A stretch of 64,000 nt of DNA from Pseudopyrenochaeta lycopersici (GCA_003313425.1 NHZP01000005.1:1178001-1242000); one strand, 5' to 3'. Positions 10,907-25,100 are shown, counted from the first letter of the stretch. Numbers and translations: made by a program. Notes: generated by a model from the letters alone, not told the origin.

Positions 10907-13870
10907 AACTGCAGCACTACTTTTATTTCATATACCCTGGTTGCGATGGTGGGATTTTGCTTGCAAGGCGCTCCAGGCGCTGTGGTCATGACTGAATGTG
11001 CATTTTCAGCTTGGGACTTATCAATGGTGGATTTCCGTTTTTCACATATTGCCTTTATTTTTTCTTAGCCGCCGCATAGAATTTGCTTCAAACTTCTTTT
11101 ATTTTCGCAATTATCACGTTTTCAATGTTCAAAAAGTACTAGGTTCATGGACTTGTAGGCGCAGGGAGCTCCCTCTATTCCGGTTGAGCATCAGCTTACT
11201 GATTTGCCCGAGTGGAATGAAAAATAGTCTTGTTGAAAACCAATTCTCACAATCGTGCACAAAACTTTGTTCATCCTTCGCTACTCATGTTTTGCTCGTA
11301 GTCCACCCCACTGACCATGTTGGGCAGCAATAGTGAATGTGTAATCTCAGTACACGAAGTCTCCACATGTGGATCTGCAAGGTGCCCCTATCTCACGCTG
11401 CACAGATACTGAAGACGGAACACCGTGCTGTCCATGTTCCACGACCGCATTCGACGCGCACACACGACCAAGTCGGCAATTGGGCTGCTAATATGACAGG
11501 GCTCTTTTATTTTCTCTTGGGCAAACTGGCCTGTAAACACTGCCTCGGGCACCTGAATCTTGGAACCCAGATCTAAGGGAAAAGCAAAAAGAGAAAAATG
11601 GTCGCCCTGTCCGACAGGTGCCGTGTATCCACATCAAACAACGGTGTTTCAATATCTAAAGTTGCGCAAAGCCGGAACGTCTCTCCCGCCGTGAATTACC
11701 TGGGCTGAAAATGTTTGGGATAATGTGCGTGTCCACGCGGACGTGGTGACTGTGCCGCGGACTTACTTTGCCTGGAGCCGAGTACCGCGCATGCGTTTGA
11801 CGGCTGTAACATATGGTAAGATGTGTTTCGTTTGATTTACATGGGTTGACTGTTGTTTGAGTTTGAAACCGGCTAGCTTGCCAGAGTAATAGGAAAAAGT
11901 GAGACAAAGAAGAGATACGCTAGAATGACGATGTTGCATTTTATACTCGAGCGTTAGTATTCAATCCCAGGACACAGAGCAGTACTGAGAGGGAACCCGG
12001 TGATGAGCTTGCGGTGTTTTTAACAGCTCGGTCAGCTATCTGCAGTAAACTTGCTCGTGGCAAGTGGTATATTGCGCTACATACTATCGCATGTGTGAAG
12101 CCATACTCTTGGTAAATACTCCACGTGTAAGCAGTGAAGATCTGTTTCGTTTCTGCTGCGTCGCAATATCCATAATCGCAGGTCTGAACACAGCGAGCGG
12201 CGAGACTCCCTAAGCTCAGTCAGCGTGGATGAGACAACCCACTCAATCTCACCATGTGTATCAAAATATCGATGTCGTGCTCTCAAGCACTCTCCAAGAC
12301 CGCCAAATATGCTCACCAATGCTCAATATTGCCCCAGTGATGCTTGGATGCGGCAAAGGCTGCGCGGGGATCCGGTAGTTAGACGGGCGTACCAAAGATC
12401 TCACCTGCATACATTAAAGAGGCTCTGCCATCGACACTCACCAGGCTAAATGTGGCAATCTGACAGCTTCTGTATCTGGTCAGCGGGAAAGTGGTTCGAT
12501 ACATACATGACAATTCCAGCAACTTGGCAGCCGGTTTGAAGGATTGTATATCGAAGATCTCTGGCTTAGTATATGAAGGAGTACATAAAAGGACGTCATT
12601 GATTGTGCGGCCGGTACGTGGGGCCATAAATACATGATGCAGCCAACTGGAAAAGGTAGCATGGGAAAGTGTAGAATCCGCTGGAACCGTGCCATGTGAC
12701 GGAGAACCACGTTCCGTTCCGGCTGAGCCATAGAGTTTGGCGCTTCGAGCGGGACATGTATAAACTTTGTGCATTACGCAGGCCGTTTGCTTGGAAAATC
12801 TAGTTGCTATTGTGTGAAACACCATAGCTTTCACGACCTGTGAACTATCACGAAGAGAAGTTTAGCATTGATTGATTGACTGCCACCGAGTATTGTTCAG
12901 GGTTGCCACACGACAGTGGTCCCCACATCGCGAGGAAGCAGCTCGATTCGGCAGTCAGGAATCCAATTCCGCTACCTGATATCTGTGGCAGGATTAACAA
13001 GCACTAGATGCCGAATCAAGCAAACAAAGTCTTGTGTTCCGTCTTGTGCAAGTCTTGAGTCTTGGGTTACGCTAACAGCGGACGTGGCTCATCTACCCGC
13101 GGGAGCCAAGGCTCCCAAGGCTCCGCTGGTCTTTGTCTAGCACATCCCTGGCTTGTGGTGTGCTAGGGTACTCTAGTGGTCCACAGTGGTACGTACATTG
13201 TGGCGCAAGGAATCGGTTACAAAAGATGTGCCGAGTGATGGTGGAAATCATGGATGCTAGTGAGTGTTGACTGGTAAGTTACACTACTGTGTACGAAACT
13301 CTCTCCAAGCAACTCGGCAAGCTTGGCGGCATCTCGAATTGCCGATCGTTGTCGTTGTGAGGTAGTCGGTTTGATGGGGCCCGGAATGTTCTCGTTGCGT
13401 TCGAGAGGCACCATTAATAATCATATCACATGGACACTACTCGCAGCATGACTTGCCTAACGTCAGGTGTGCTCTTGACACTTGGGAATTGTTCTGAGAG
13501 GAAAGAAGTCCAAGATGCCAAGTTTCGCGTGTATCTAAGCTAACCCAGAGAAATGTATGCCACTTGAAACTGGGAGCGGAAGACGCATGCCTTGCCAGAC
13601 AGAGTAGGAAGTTGGTTATAATGACGAGCTCTTGAGCAATGCCGGAGATATTAGGAACGAGCAGTACGTACAGGATAAGAAATGGAACACGGCAAACGCC
13701 ATGACGCCATGCATGCAAGTTTGCGCACAAACTAAGAGACTTGCTGACGCTGTAAGGACCAAAATGTGGATACATAGAATGTTTGAAGCGATGCTCCCGA
13801 GCTCCAAGAATAGAAGGATGACCACCGAGACACGTAACAGCCCTCAACACAAAACCCTCTGCTAATGGTA
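10907..13870. other. Intergenic, 3 kb, no gene seen
   Basis: This lies between the transporter stop and the 3' end of the Ldb17 gene. Open frames are short, overlapping and without motifs. The longest (minus strand near 12379-12834) has no family features and no better splice model. The first few hundred bases probably carry the transporter 3' UTR. Confidence 0.5.
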
Positions 13871-15492
13871 TCACTGTAAGGTCTTCCCAAGGCTTGGAGT
13901 TTGTACTCCGGGTTTCTCGGTATGCGTTGCTATCTCAAGCACGCTCGTCGAGCTTTCACCGCCACCTTGTACGCTCATACCAAGCGCTCGGCGTGTAAGC
14001 TCCTTCTGACCATTGACGATCTGCTCGGTCGGAGAGTGTGTAGTGTTGTGGCCATTGGTCGGGGAGTCGTTCTCCGTGGCAGCTTTCCGTGGCTGCAACC
14101 ATTGCACACTGGTACAACGATTTACGAGCCGCACAGTGGTCTCATCCACAGGCGCGAAATGATTACCGCTACTTACAAGGAGATGTAGGAGTCGCAGGAG
14201 CTCTTCGCGCTTATAGTGTGGCGGCCTGCTGATTTGGCTGTGTGTAAGAATTGGGCATAGAACTCGAAGGTAGGTGTGTCGTAATGCATTCGCAGCATGC
14301 GAATCGTGTGGGAGGTCGATGAGATTACGAAGGATAACATCGACCAGAACGTGGAGGTCATTTGTGTAAAAGTACTCAGCCGTGGAAGGATTTCCGAAAA
14401 TAAGGTACAGAACTTTGAGGATCAGCAACTGAAGGGATGTCTCCGACTCGCGGTTCAGGAGGAGAATCAAATTGCATCCAAAGGTTTTGTAGGTCAGACC
14501 GTGTGTCGAAATGGCTTTGATGACGCGGTTTGTGATGCCAGGTCGTCCGTCACTATGGTGGTTGGTCGATGCGACCAAATATTGCTCGTTCAGAACCAGC
14601 TGCGGTACTATTAGCAGAAATATGAATGATCTCAGCAGCCTTCATACCAGAACGCGTATTACCGGGTAGTGGTAGGGGTCGTCAGCATCATCGGAGACGC
14701 CTTCTATCACTCCTAGGAGATATATAATGAAAGCATCATTTACGGCCACTTTGAGGGGTGCCAGTCAGTATTGAATCATCCACGTTGCGCGAGATGGGAC
14801 ACTAATTTGGGGCCTGACATACTGAAGTCGTCCGAAGTCAACCTTTGTATGCGCGAAGACTCATATAGTAGCTCGAGGAGAACTTGGTGCAGTCTGGTGT
14901 CTTCCTGCATCGCCTCCATTTGCACTAATTCGATAAGTCGTGGGAATGTACCCTCGGAGTGCATCATTGCGAAAACCTCATCATCTTTGCTATTGCGAGC
15001 GTCGTATAGCAGGAATGCAGCGACTATGTGAAGCGTGGGGGCATCCTCTTCCTGGCGTTTAATCAGCCCTGCTCTTGGGCCGGCCAAAGCAATCCGCATG
15101 ACGTATCCATTGACATACCTGCAAGAGGCAGTATATTATCTGCCGCCGTACATATTCCTTGTGTGCGGCGAAAAGGTCGCCCTCGAGGAGGCGGAAGATG
15201 CATTTCGCAACGCTGTAGTCGGTCTGCAGGTATTCGGCTATTCGCTGTCAACACCCATCAACGATGGTCCCGGAGGGCGTGGTACTTTTATAGTTGGTAG
15301 TGACGTTGAGAAAGGAGCGCAGAGAGTTGTCGATTATCTCATGTTCGTGGCAGTGCGTCGATACGATGTCGTCGAGCTCTGCGAGTCCGATTAGCCTCTG
15401 TGCTATAGTGGTGGGGCCACAAGAATCCAGGTTGGCTTACCGTCCCAGAACTGTTGCTCATTTTCGAGGTTGTACGACACCTCAAATGCCAT
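13871..15492 (-). CDS. LDB17: Ldb17/Dip1 (SPIN90-type) actin regulator
   Basis: Six exons on the minus strand (15492-15441, 15378-15286, 15237-15119, 15051-14823, 14748-14648, 14599-13871) give 440 aa, with phase kept at every junction. Known: WISH/DIP/SPIN90 proteins (Ldb17 in budding yeast, Dip1 in fission yeast) activate Arp2/3 to seed linear actin filaments at endocytic patches. Seen: an N-terminal helical part with [16 protein letters not shown] and [11 protein letters not shown], then the leucine-rich armadillo-like domain with [21 protein letters not shown] and [10 protein letters not shown]. The C-terminal tail, [17 protein letters not shown], is disordered. Without splicing, the second intron (15285-15238, 48 nt) would show an in-frame TGA. 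Splicing restores NYKTEYLQTDY, as expected for the family. Confidence 0.85.
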
Positions 15493-16466
15493 GTCGGAGT
15501 CGCGGGTCAACTACTAGAATCATCCTCCCCAACGACGCAGGCTACGAAAAGTTATTGAAGAGGGCGCAAGCTGGTTGGACGTGTCAACTTGTCCGCATCA
15601 ACACCCACGTTGAGTTGCCGAGAATTCACCGGCGCAAGTGCGTCACTGCTCTATTTCAGGTATAGCCTACACATGAGATACGCCAGGAACCATCACCGAT
15701 CATGACAAACGCACATCCATCATCAGCCCAGTGAATTCGTTCTCGTCTACAGCCACCCAGTATGGATAAATCAACGCCATATGTTTGTTCGCTGAAAAGA
15801 AGTCTGCTGGGAATAGCGATACCTCAAGACTTCATCACCCAATGCACGGCAATCGCGGTTATGAACGTACTTGATTGCCAAGAGTCTCCTTTCCCTCCCT
15901 GTGACTGCATAGCTCTCCTTGAATACATTATCCGTCATAATCCTCGTTGAAGCCATTTACGCTGCTCACATTCGCCTTCAAAATGTTCCTGTCTCATCCA
16001 CTACGTCCATGTTTTGCAGCTCCTTAGAATTTATCAATGTAATCACACAGCGAAATGTGACACTCAACACAAACGATATCGTACTGAACAGCTTCCCGAA
16101 ACTCAGATCCTTCGACTACATCCTGTCGCCTCTTCTCTCACATTGCTCTGCGTTGCTCTGTATATAACCACAGTTTGTTGAGGAACACAGACAACTCGCG
16201 ATTCAAAACGGAGAAATAAGTAAGAACGAGCTAATAAACTTCGTTGCTTAGACAGACCTTGATAATTACCTCTAGGAGCAATAAAATTTATCAGATCGCA
16301 GCAAAAAAAGTAGACACGCTGTAAAACGCTGCAGCGTACTAGGAAATGATGTTTGTACCTTTGGAAAGATTGAAAAGAATACCATGAGCTCTTATCCTAT
16401 AGAAATGACTATAAAATATTTGTACCCACTCCCTCCCCCAGTCTTACTGCTGGCCCGATCCTGCTT
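15493..16466. other. Intergenic, about 1 kb, no gene seen
   Basis: Upstream of Ldb17 and downstream of the rhodopsin-domain gene. It becomes AT-rich after 15950. No motif-bearing frame was seen on either strand. It should hold the Ldb17 promoter and the 3' UTR of the receptor-like gene. Confidence 0.5.
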
Positions 16467-17777
16467 TTACACTGGGCTCGCGTCACAAGTGAAAGATTTG
16501 GTAACGAATATTTGGTTTTCCTTTTCGTGACCCACATCGTCCAAGTGTGTATACCCAATGCTCTGCGGCCGCGGACTGAGGCCTCGATGGATGTCGGTTT
16601 TGATGTTCGACACATCGGAAAGAGGGATTTGATGATTTGGGAAAGATGAGTCGTTGGATTTCCCAGATATTCCATGACTTGAGCTCGCTTTCGTATCGCG
16701 TGTTGCATCTCCATTTACAATAAGGTTGAAAAACGGGCGATATGTCGGTATACATGCCGCGATGACGGCTGCACAGAGTTCAATAGCCGAGATGGTCAAC
16801 GGCGATACAAAGTCCCCTAGGGAATTGTGAGTTGCAATCTGAATCGAAAAGACACTATTTCTTACATGATGGATCAGGTGTGTCGACCTCTTTGACGATT
16901 GGAAGACGCACAGTACTGATAACACAGACACTGAACAGCTCAGTACTCAGTCATACACTTAGTTTTGGGAGATTGGGCCGACTTACAATAACCCGGTTGT
17001 CAACATAAAGGTCAAGCCCCACTTCTTCATCCGGGTTAGATTTAGCTTCCAGAGAATTGGCAACGGAAGCCCGACAATGATGAAGTCCGTTAGTATGTTT
17101 AGAACACCATGTACAATAACAAGCTTCGAGAACTTGATGCATGTGGCAGGTTCTCCCGTCCAGTGGGATGAGATGGGAACGCATTGGAAGATGTCTCCGC
17201 CCATCTTTGTGATTGTGAACAATACTATGAAGACTGCAACAGCAGTCGACGTTCTCGTGAACCATGGCTGTGGGAATATACGATTGTAGAGACTGAGAAT
17301 AGACAATTTAATGAAGCAAATGCTGATGGCATAAAGAACTTCAGCGGTGATCAGAGCCTGCCGAACGTAAGCCATAACGTGTAATGTGAGCGAATTCTCT
17401 CACTCACGATTGTAAGACCTCTCGGGTCTGTCGCTAATATCACATGTCGGCCCATTCCAAATCGTAGAAGCACGAAAAGCATTGTGATGTATGCAGTAGT
17501 CATAAACTTGCTTAGTTAATACCTCCATAGTGGCTGTGCGTGGACTACAACTTACCATGCCTATCACCATGAACCAATCGTCCACTCCAAGCTTCACCCC
17601 TCCGAGTCGCCGTGATATAAAGCGTAAGACAAAAGCCACGGATGCCGCGCAGAGCATTATTACGTTGGCTATTATGTAGCCATGTCGTTTATCTTCGTGT
17701 GCATGAGCAACCATATACTGGATTTCGGCTTCAGTTGGAATACCCATGATGGGGAGTATTCGAGTCAGAGTCACCAA
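16467..17777 (-). CDS. Fungal rhodopsin-domain integral membrane protein (PTH11-like, no CFEM)
   Basis: Five exons (17777-17556, 17506-17408, 17357-16987, 16930-16866, 16816-16467) give 368 aa. Seven hydrophobic helices fill residues 35-290. Family marks seen: RRLGGVKLGVDDWFMVIGM after helix 1, FGMGRHVI after helix 2-3, KLSILSLYNRIFP, CVPISSHW, and DPSWDFVSPLTISAIELCAAVIAACIPTYRPFF at the end of the bundle. The tail of about 75 aa is polar. Known: these fungal rhodopsin-domain proteins include PTH11-type receptors linked to surface sensing and host contact, but most have no known ligand. No N-terminal Cys-rich CFEM domain is present. The intron 4 acceptor at 16817 was chosen because it gives the Trp-Asp join seen in the family. 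Confidence 0.85.
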
Positions 17778-20700
17778 AAGAGACGTGGAGAATATGGGAA
17801 CTAGAGCGACAGCTCAGCGGTGGTTAAATCCTGACAGACAGGTAGATACATGGTTGTGTCTGTAGATCTTCGACAGTCCATGTTGCGTCCACTTACAGTC
17901 AACATCCTAGTCCGGAGCCTAGCGCTGACTTGATGGCACACACCCTTTCGAGGTCTTTTCTATGAAGAGCCTCGATTCCATTCCATCCTTGAAGAGGCCC
18001 GCTTAGCTCTTGAACTGGGGGACAACACGGCAGACAGCTCACGGACCATTCAAGCGGTCGAATAAGGAAGCATAAACGCGTAACCCATATCCGCATTGAG
18101 CTAAACCCAGCAGCTGGGGGCAATGGCTCATGTGAATGTCATCGCGATCTTGGCCCATGACAGGCCATAAATGAGCCTCTCAAGGGTCCCAAACGGGGGT
18201 CCCAAACGACGAGATAGAATTTAGAAATTTCGAAGGGTTCATTGACAAGACCTTTCGAGCACAGAGCACAAAAAGGGGCAACCTGCATATTTGGATCGTC
18301 TGACTGATCCCGCAGCATCGGTATCCACATGCCCTTTATTCAAGAGTGCATTCACGAGCTTCCGTGGTTGAATTGTTGGCTCATGATGCTTTCTGCAAAC
18401 CTTATAGCGATTTGCCGCGTTGCACGTGAAGGGATACGGTGCGCATCGCTTGCACGTTGCTGCTTCAATCACCAAAATGATCCGTACTCTTTCTCGGTTA
18501 GAACCCTCCGATGCAATCGCATTGGTCCGGTGGTTAAATAGGTCGCTTGAGGATGTGCGGAAAGCCCTGGAAACGAGTCGTGATGAACTGCCTAGCGGTG
18601 CAGATCAACAACAGGGAATCATTGCCTTACGAGGAAACTTCACCGGGGTTCGAAACATATCGTCACTTGTGTCAATTAAAACACCTGGAAGCGGTGAAAC
18701 GTCCGCTCTTTATTCAAACAACTTCAAAAGCATCTGCTGCTCCAACTCGCGTTGCCAAATCGTGCAAGTAAAGAGATGCGCCTCAGTAGCAGATATGAGT
18801 ATCGAGAAGATTGTACAATTTAGGTTCTTTACTGGGGCACTAACGGGAACTGGAGGCGAGAGAGATATACACAGACTTGGAATCGTCTAGGCTCCGAGCA
18901 GCTACGTTGTACGGTCCATACTTCAAACTACTGTATCTTCTGGCTTTAACTTTCTAGACGAGATCCTGATGCCCTCCCTACTTGATACCGTTGTTATGGA
19001 AATGGCCATTACTGATTTACCTCCGCGGATCACACCGCAGGGGTATCGTTGTTCTACCACTCTGCACAATTCTGACCCTGATTTTTTGAAGATTGAATTC
19101 AACGGTTTCAAAACGGCGACAAGCAGAACGCACTGTCAAAATCACAAGCAACCGGTGCTTGCTCCGACTCTCCAAACCCCATCGTATCCAGGTTTGCTTT
19201 CGCAACTCTTGTGAATGCTGTTTTGTTGAAATTCAAGATATCCTCATTTCGACATATCTACTGGAAAGAGAATATAAATCCAATCTGATAGTCTGAGGAA
19301 TTATGGAGAGGGACTAGCGAGTGTTGGTTGATAGGTCAGGGGCCGGTAGATCTGTGCAAGATACAGTTTAGTTTGCATCGCTGAACCTAGGCCGTCGGAG
19401 CTTCACTCGAAACCAAGTCGGCAGATCCCGTATGAAAAAGTCCCTTTGATGCTTTGGGTTTGGTACGAACCCACATCGTATTTCCAAGACTCCTCAAGGA
19501 ATTGTGTTGCACTCCGGCAATTCAAGTACCCACCTTGAGGCGGCACGGATGGTCATTCGCCTTCTTCAGTTTGGACGTGCACGGAAAACAGGTTCATACA
19601 CTCAAGTCGTTCACACGCGTTCGTATTTGTTCCATAAAGGAATAGTCTTCGTGGCAATCATTGGAGGAAATTTGCCGAAGCTCACTTGCGCGCGTCTTTA
19701 AGCTTTAGAAGCCACCAGTAGCCGCGCTTCATTGTTTGTGCACAATGATCGCTTAGAGAGCCCCTAGCACAACGTGAAACATTAATGTCGAGTGTGCCGA
19801 CTTCCTCCAACGAAAGAGCATGATTTTGTAGGAGACCCTTCAAAGCTGAGACCTAAAGTCTAGCCCTCAAGAAGACCACTTGTGTATCCTTGACAGCCCT
19901 TATGTGCCTTGAAAAATGGTCCATTGGAGACTGCCTAATTGGACGGATGCTCAGTTTCTTAAGTCAACATGTGAGTGTGTTGTCGATATCAAGGCACGCG
20001 TTGAACTCGGTATAATGGACCCGATAGTACAAATCAATTAGCAGCCTATCTAACGATTCACAGCCAATGGCGGGTCATAAGGTGATTAAAGAATAACCAA
20101 TGTCTGTGCAGACCCTTTTTCAGAATGCAATAAAGGTTCGTTGATTTGGCGATGTGATAGCAACGTACGTCGATGCATACACAGCGAATCTTTACGGTGC
20201 GGAGCTGTTCATCCGCCCCAACAGGTATTGGCCTCCATTGCTATTGTGGAAGCATTTGTTGAATTCAATAACATCACACCAATCTCAAATATTGCCATCT
20301 ATCGATCAGTAAAGGCTTTCGCTTGATTCAGCCTCCAAGATTGAGTTGATACGGAAAGTGCAAATATCTTAGTATTGCATATTACCGGACACCTTCATGA
20401 TATTTGAAAACAATGCTATGTGATTATTTTTTAAAACGGAAAGAATATTCCTCATTAATCACAATTTCAAGAGGGTGGTGGAGCGCGAAACTAGATTGGT
20501 GCTCAGCTTGGATTCAGATTGTTGTTTTTTGCATATCGTAGATGCACTCCAGGGTCAAAAGTTAGTTCATCACACCTCCAAAAATACTGTCTATACTGTC
20601 TTTGGTCCAGGCAAGTTTTCGTTTGTTTCAGTACAATCTAGAGCACTTGGATCCGATATCTCTTGAGCTATGGCGGACCGAGCTTGAACGGGCCACTGAC

Positions 20701-20860
20701 ATCAGGATACAACAAATGTGGCGCGAACATGCCTCAAAAAGAGAACAGCTTACAGTCATAACTCAAGACATCTCTCTAGGCTTCAAATGGTCTTCCGAGA
20801 ATCTACATGGAACTTACATGAGACAAGATAATCAATCTACCGAAAGGCAGAGGAAGAGTC
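17778..20860. other. Gene-poor region, no supported gene
   Basis: Three kilobases of mixed composition with short frames on both strands. A plus-strand frame at 18420-18890 has a helical-looking stretch, but I could not find splice sites or a start that make a gene. Nothing else is recognisable. Confidence 0.45.
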
Positions 20861-21513
20861 TCACTCATTCAAGCTCAGGCGTAAAGTTACCAGTCTACCG
20901 TTTTCGTCGGTCAGTAACCGTGCAGCTGGCAAGGATCCCTGAGATGCAAGAACGACGGGAAAGGGGAGTAGGGTGTATGCGAAAATCTCCGGCACCATAT
21001 GCATGCATGTGCCCCCCTCCATCTCAGCCCCGCACGCCCCTCGCCCTTTGCCCCCCAATAGTTCTGCAATCCACAGCTTCATGAAACCTTCCAAAAGAAG
21101 CAACTCTTTGTTCACATGCTCCCGTATGAGTGCGTTGTCTTCCGTTTGCGCTTTGATATCACTGGACAGAATCGTCTGCTGCGGTATGGCACTGCCCAAT
21201 CCAACGGAGTGGGAGCCAACAGCATCTCAGGTGCCGGCAGTTGGCCGCAAGCTCACCTGCGTCGCTGCTAGATTGTCTAATACTAGACTAGACCTATCAG
21301 TCTTGTCACAGTTTGTTGAAGGAAGTGTGGAAGCATGCCGAAGCTGTTGCACGGGTGAAACGAAGTTACAAGGCTCCCGCCCTTCCTTTACTTCAAGTCT
21401 TCCACTCACGCTAGAATTTGCAGCGCTTGAATTGGCAAGGGCGAATCCATTCTTCACATTTTCTATGTAATTACTATGATGTAAGTAGTATAATCATGCA
21501 ACATACTCTCCAT
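20861..21513 (-). CDS. Candidate small gene, 3 exons, unrecognised
   Basis: A phase-consistent spliced model on the minus strand: exon 1 21513-21507 (7 nt, ATGGAGA), a GTATGT intron, exon 2 21462-21257, a GTGAGC intron of 78 nt, and exon 3 21178-20861, giving 176 aa. The join of exons 2 and 3 gives a charged helical stretch (ILSSDIKAQTEDNALIREHVNKELLLLEGFMKLW), which looks like protein. The residues after about position 105 are low in structure, and the true 3' end may differ. No family is recognised. The seven-base first exon is a weak point, since a different start is possible. Confidence 0.3.
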
Positions 21514-22119
21514 TATCGGCAAGCCCCAATACTGACCTATCACGCCGTAAACGTGACATTGCTTGGCGGTCGCACTTCACGCATTTCATTCACGCCCTTC
21601 ATTCATGCATCTACCACGCCTTTGACAGAATGTTGACAAGCATGACAAGGCTTACCGCATCCGGTAATTTCGATAGCGCTTGGTGTTGGAGAATGTAGAT
21701 GTACACATGGAATGAAGTGGTGTTGCCTCCGACACGTCCAGTACACGCCCTTCGTGTGACACGACCCACGCACCTCGCCCTTTGACCAGCGCGCCCTTTT
21801 GGAGTGCCGTAATCGATGTTTATTTGCAAAGTTTCCAGATAGAGTAACTGCAAAGAGATTGAATTGAAGGCAATAGCGAGGGAAGCAACTTGCAACATTG
21901 AAGGCCGTAAGTAAATGGAAAATGATGTCGATAATGCTTTCAGTATTCTGCTTCTATACAGCAATGCCCATGCAACTGCGCTTCTGATGCAAATGCATGT
22001 ATAATACACAAATACGACTAGTAACACAAGATTGAATCTGCTCGGTTTCAAAGCGTGCCAAAATATCCAACAAAGCTCTTCAGTATATACACCATCTCTT
22101 GTACTGCCGTGTGGTCTGC
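21514..22119. other. Intergenic, no gene seen
   Basis: This lies between the weak candidate and the VPS41 stop. A long minus-strand frame here is only an extension with no motif. It should contain the VPS41 3' UTR. Confidence 0.5.
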
Positions 22120-25100
22120 TTAATCCTCTCCGACAATACCTTCCTTTTCCCGACAGACTACGCACCCACGTCCGATTGCACTCTTGATGACATGCGCATG
22201 CGCGACTTTTGCACCAACGCTCCTGCTCCAACGGCCTCCACCTTCCATTGCATCATCTGCGAGTGTCTGCTGCAAAGTTGCCGCCACACTTGCACTTGCA
22301 CTGGTCTTTGGCAGCAGACAGCTCAAATGGAAGACATGGCCACAAGCAAAGCCGACAAGTGTGTCACGAGAAAGTGGCAAAGGGCCTTCGACGATGCCCT
22401 CCTCTTCAGCTGTGGGTAAAGTGAAGGGTCGATGACAGCCTGTGCAATGACCTGGTGGCGCCTCGCCTTCTGGGTCTTTCGGAGGGATGGGATCTAGTTG
22501 CGGAGCATTCGTTGTTGATGACACGGCGGTTGTTTTATTATCAGCTTGCCCAGCCACTCTCGCTGCTATGACGGGATTAACGCCTTTTGGTTCGATGTTA
22601 ACCTTTCTGCCATTGCCATGGTCGTGCTTCTCATGGCCCGGAGTGGCATCGTCACACGGCTCGACCTGGAACTTGACTCCTCGCTTCTGCCCAGCGCGGA
22701 GCGTATCCATGCCTGCTGCTACTTCGCCGCGTAGCACTCTGGCTACGCCTTCGGAAATCGAGTATTGGATCTCGTATTCTCGGACCATTCGACCAATACC
22801 ATCTCTCAGTCCTTCGATTTCAAGTCCCTCAGGGATGCGCCGCACGAGCTTGATGGGATCGATAGCTGTGCCAACTTCCTCTAACAAACCGCGAATGAAG
22901 TGTGGCTTGTCCATGGAATACTGGAGAAGATCGTTCCAAAGATCAGGATCGTCCTGTTCCTTCGCGAAAGATATCGCGAAGCTGACGTCCGACAGCTTTT
23001 CGATGATGAGATACAAAGCGCGTTTTGTCTGACCTGTCTTTGAAAGTATATGTCTGTGATGGGTTAGCCTTTGGTTCTAGAACCAAAAATCTAGAGTACT
23101 TACACAAGCTCAGGGATGTACTCCCTCCGCTCGCACTCAGCTGTGGCCTTGCTCAAGTCGTAGCTTTGCGACTTGCGCAAATACTCCATCAAGAGCGGGC
23201 GGTCATAATCAGCAAAAAGCTCGACCATAAGATCGGCAAAATCTTCCGCTACTATCTTGCCATCAGCAGCGAGACGATCTTCAGCCACACGCTCTTTGGC
23301 TGTTTTGGCTTTGCGTTCGTGCATCTCCGGCTTCCAAAGTCGTCGAAGGTAGAAAAATAAGAACGGTCTAAAAAATTCTTCCTTCCCGCGAAGCTGGGTA
23401 ACAACGTCGTCAGCAGGTATGGTACCGCGACAACCCTCCTCAACCAGAACATTAGTAGCCTCCGTTGACGCTTCTTCAAGTTCGGATAATGGTGCGGACT
23501 TGATTTGCTCTTTCGAAACCCCCATCAGTATGAAGCCCGGGATATCGTCGCGAACAGCTTCCACAAGATGGAAATCACGAATGAGTGTCATCGCAGCATC
23601 CGCGTTCTGTAGACGAATGTAACATCGTAGAGCTTCTCTTTGCCGGCCGCTGGCGAGATACAGTTTCGCAAGACCATCCTGCAATATCCTCCAATCGCGA
23701 CCCCGCCCGCTTCCCTCAATAGAGTCCTCAGTAACATCGCCAACAGACAGCTTGCTCTTAATCGCCTCGATCACACTGTTGATGTCGAACAAGTCCGGAT
23801 CCCAGTCTTCGAGTAAGTGTTTGAAACGTATGCGGTCATGGATAATGTAATGGCCGAGGACAACCTCGTACACCATCGACGCCAGCGGCGGTAGCATTGG
23901 TTTCGTAGGAATGTACGGAGAAATCTCATTGAAATGGTTTGTCTGGGCGAACTTCCACACCCAGTGCTCCCACCGTGCGGAGGTACCGAGTACACGACCG
24001 GCTACCATGCCTGCCTGTTTCCAGTCCCCAGAATTAACGAGCTGCTGCACCCATAGATCACCGATACGTCGTTTCTCTTTTTCCACTGCCGAATTTTGAT
24101 TTGCCTTTGTGGCAGACAGGGTAGTCTGCGACTCGCCATCGTCCGCAAAAAACTCGTGTAGACTCCCTTGGGCTTTCATGGGAGTGCCGGCTGGAGAAGC
24201 TTCCGAGGGTAACTGAGAGTTCGACGTTATGATTTCGGGATGGTCTTCTAACAGTTCCCATGCATCTTTGTAGTTCTCGTGCTCTAGCTCCCAATTAAAA
24301 TGATCTGAAAGTTCCCGCTTGATCGCCAAAACGCAGTCGTACGGGCTATGAATGAAGACCTTGAGGCCAGGGTTCGCAGCGTTTGGGTGAAGTTGCACGG
24401 TCCTCTTGCTGGATACTGATGCAGAAGTATTTCCGGCACTTGCCGAAGACATTGATGGCGCTCTCGATGGTGTTTTTGTATCTGAACTAAAGGGCGCGTT
24501 GATGACACTTGCTCCTGAGCTGAAAATGCGTGCTGCGCCAGCCCCGACGTCCCAAATGCCGCCTCCGATAGCTTCCAGTGCGCTTCTCTGGGCTGGGGTC
24601 ATCGTCTTTGGATGCGGTACGTATAAAGTTCCCAAATGATAATCAGCAGCGGAAAGAGTTTCAAATCTGCTCACTGTCAGGGAATCCACCTCGACCTCAT
24701 CCGAGGTTGCAGCATCTATGAGCTTGAGCTCGGGTTGAAGTCCGTTTGTACGTCGATGCATTCCACGTCTGGGAGTGGTGTCGATTGTGGTGATGGGGTT
24801 GTCGTCATCGTCGCGTGTTCGGTATGCAAGAACAAGAAGCAAAGAAGGGGTATATAGCGAAATGCCAGAAACAACACAATCGTCGAAACGAAGACTACTC
24901 TCTTGTCAGCAGTACACGAAACAGAAGAATTGTGGAGAGCATACAAATGAACAACCTCGGCACTCCCAACCGATATTTCACCCACATCTCTGCCAACTCC
25001 GGCTCCACCTGGCTGCACATGAACCACCCAGGCAGCGTCTCCCCAGCCTATCACTAGTTTTTCAGTCTTTTTCTTCTTGTTGCCTTTAGGCTGTTGGGGT

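Noticed and set aside
15238..15285. Apparent in-frame TGA in the Ldb17 gene
   Set aside because: A 48-nt GT-AG intron removes it and restores the family sequence in phase.
9178..18000. Biosynthetic cluster around the MFS transporter
   Set aside because: No synthase, oxidase or certain regulator is nearby; the neighbours are Ldb17 and a receptor-like gene.
18420..18890. Plus-strand 156-aa frame with a helical stretch
   Set aside because: No start context or splice sites, and only part of the frame looks coding.
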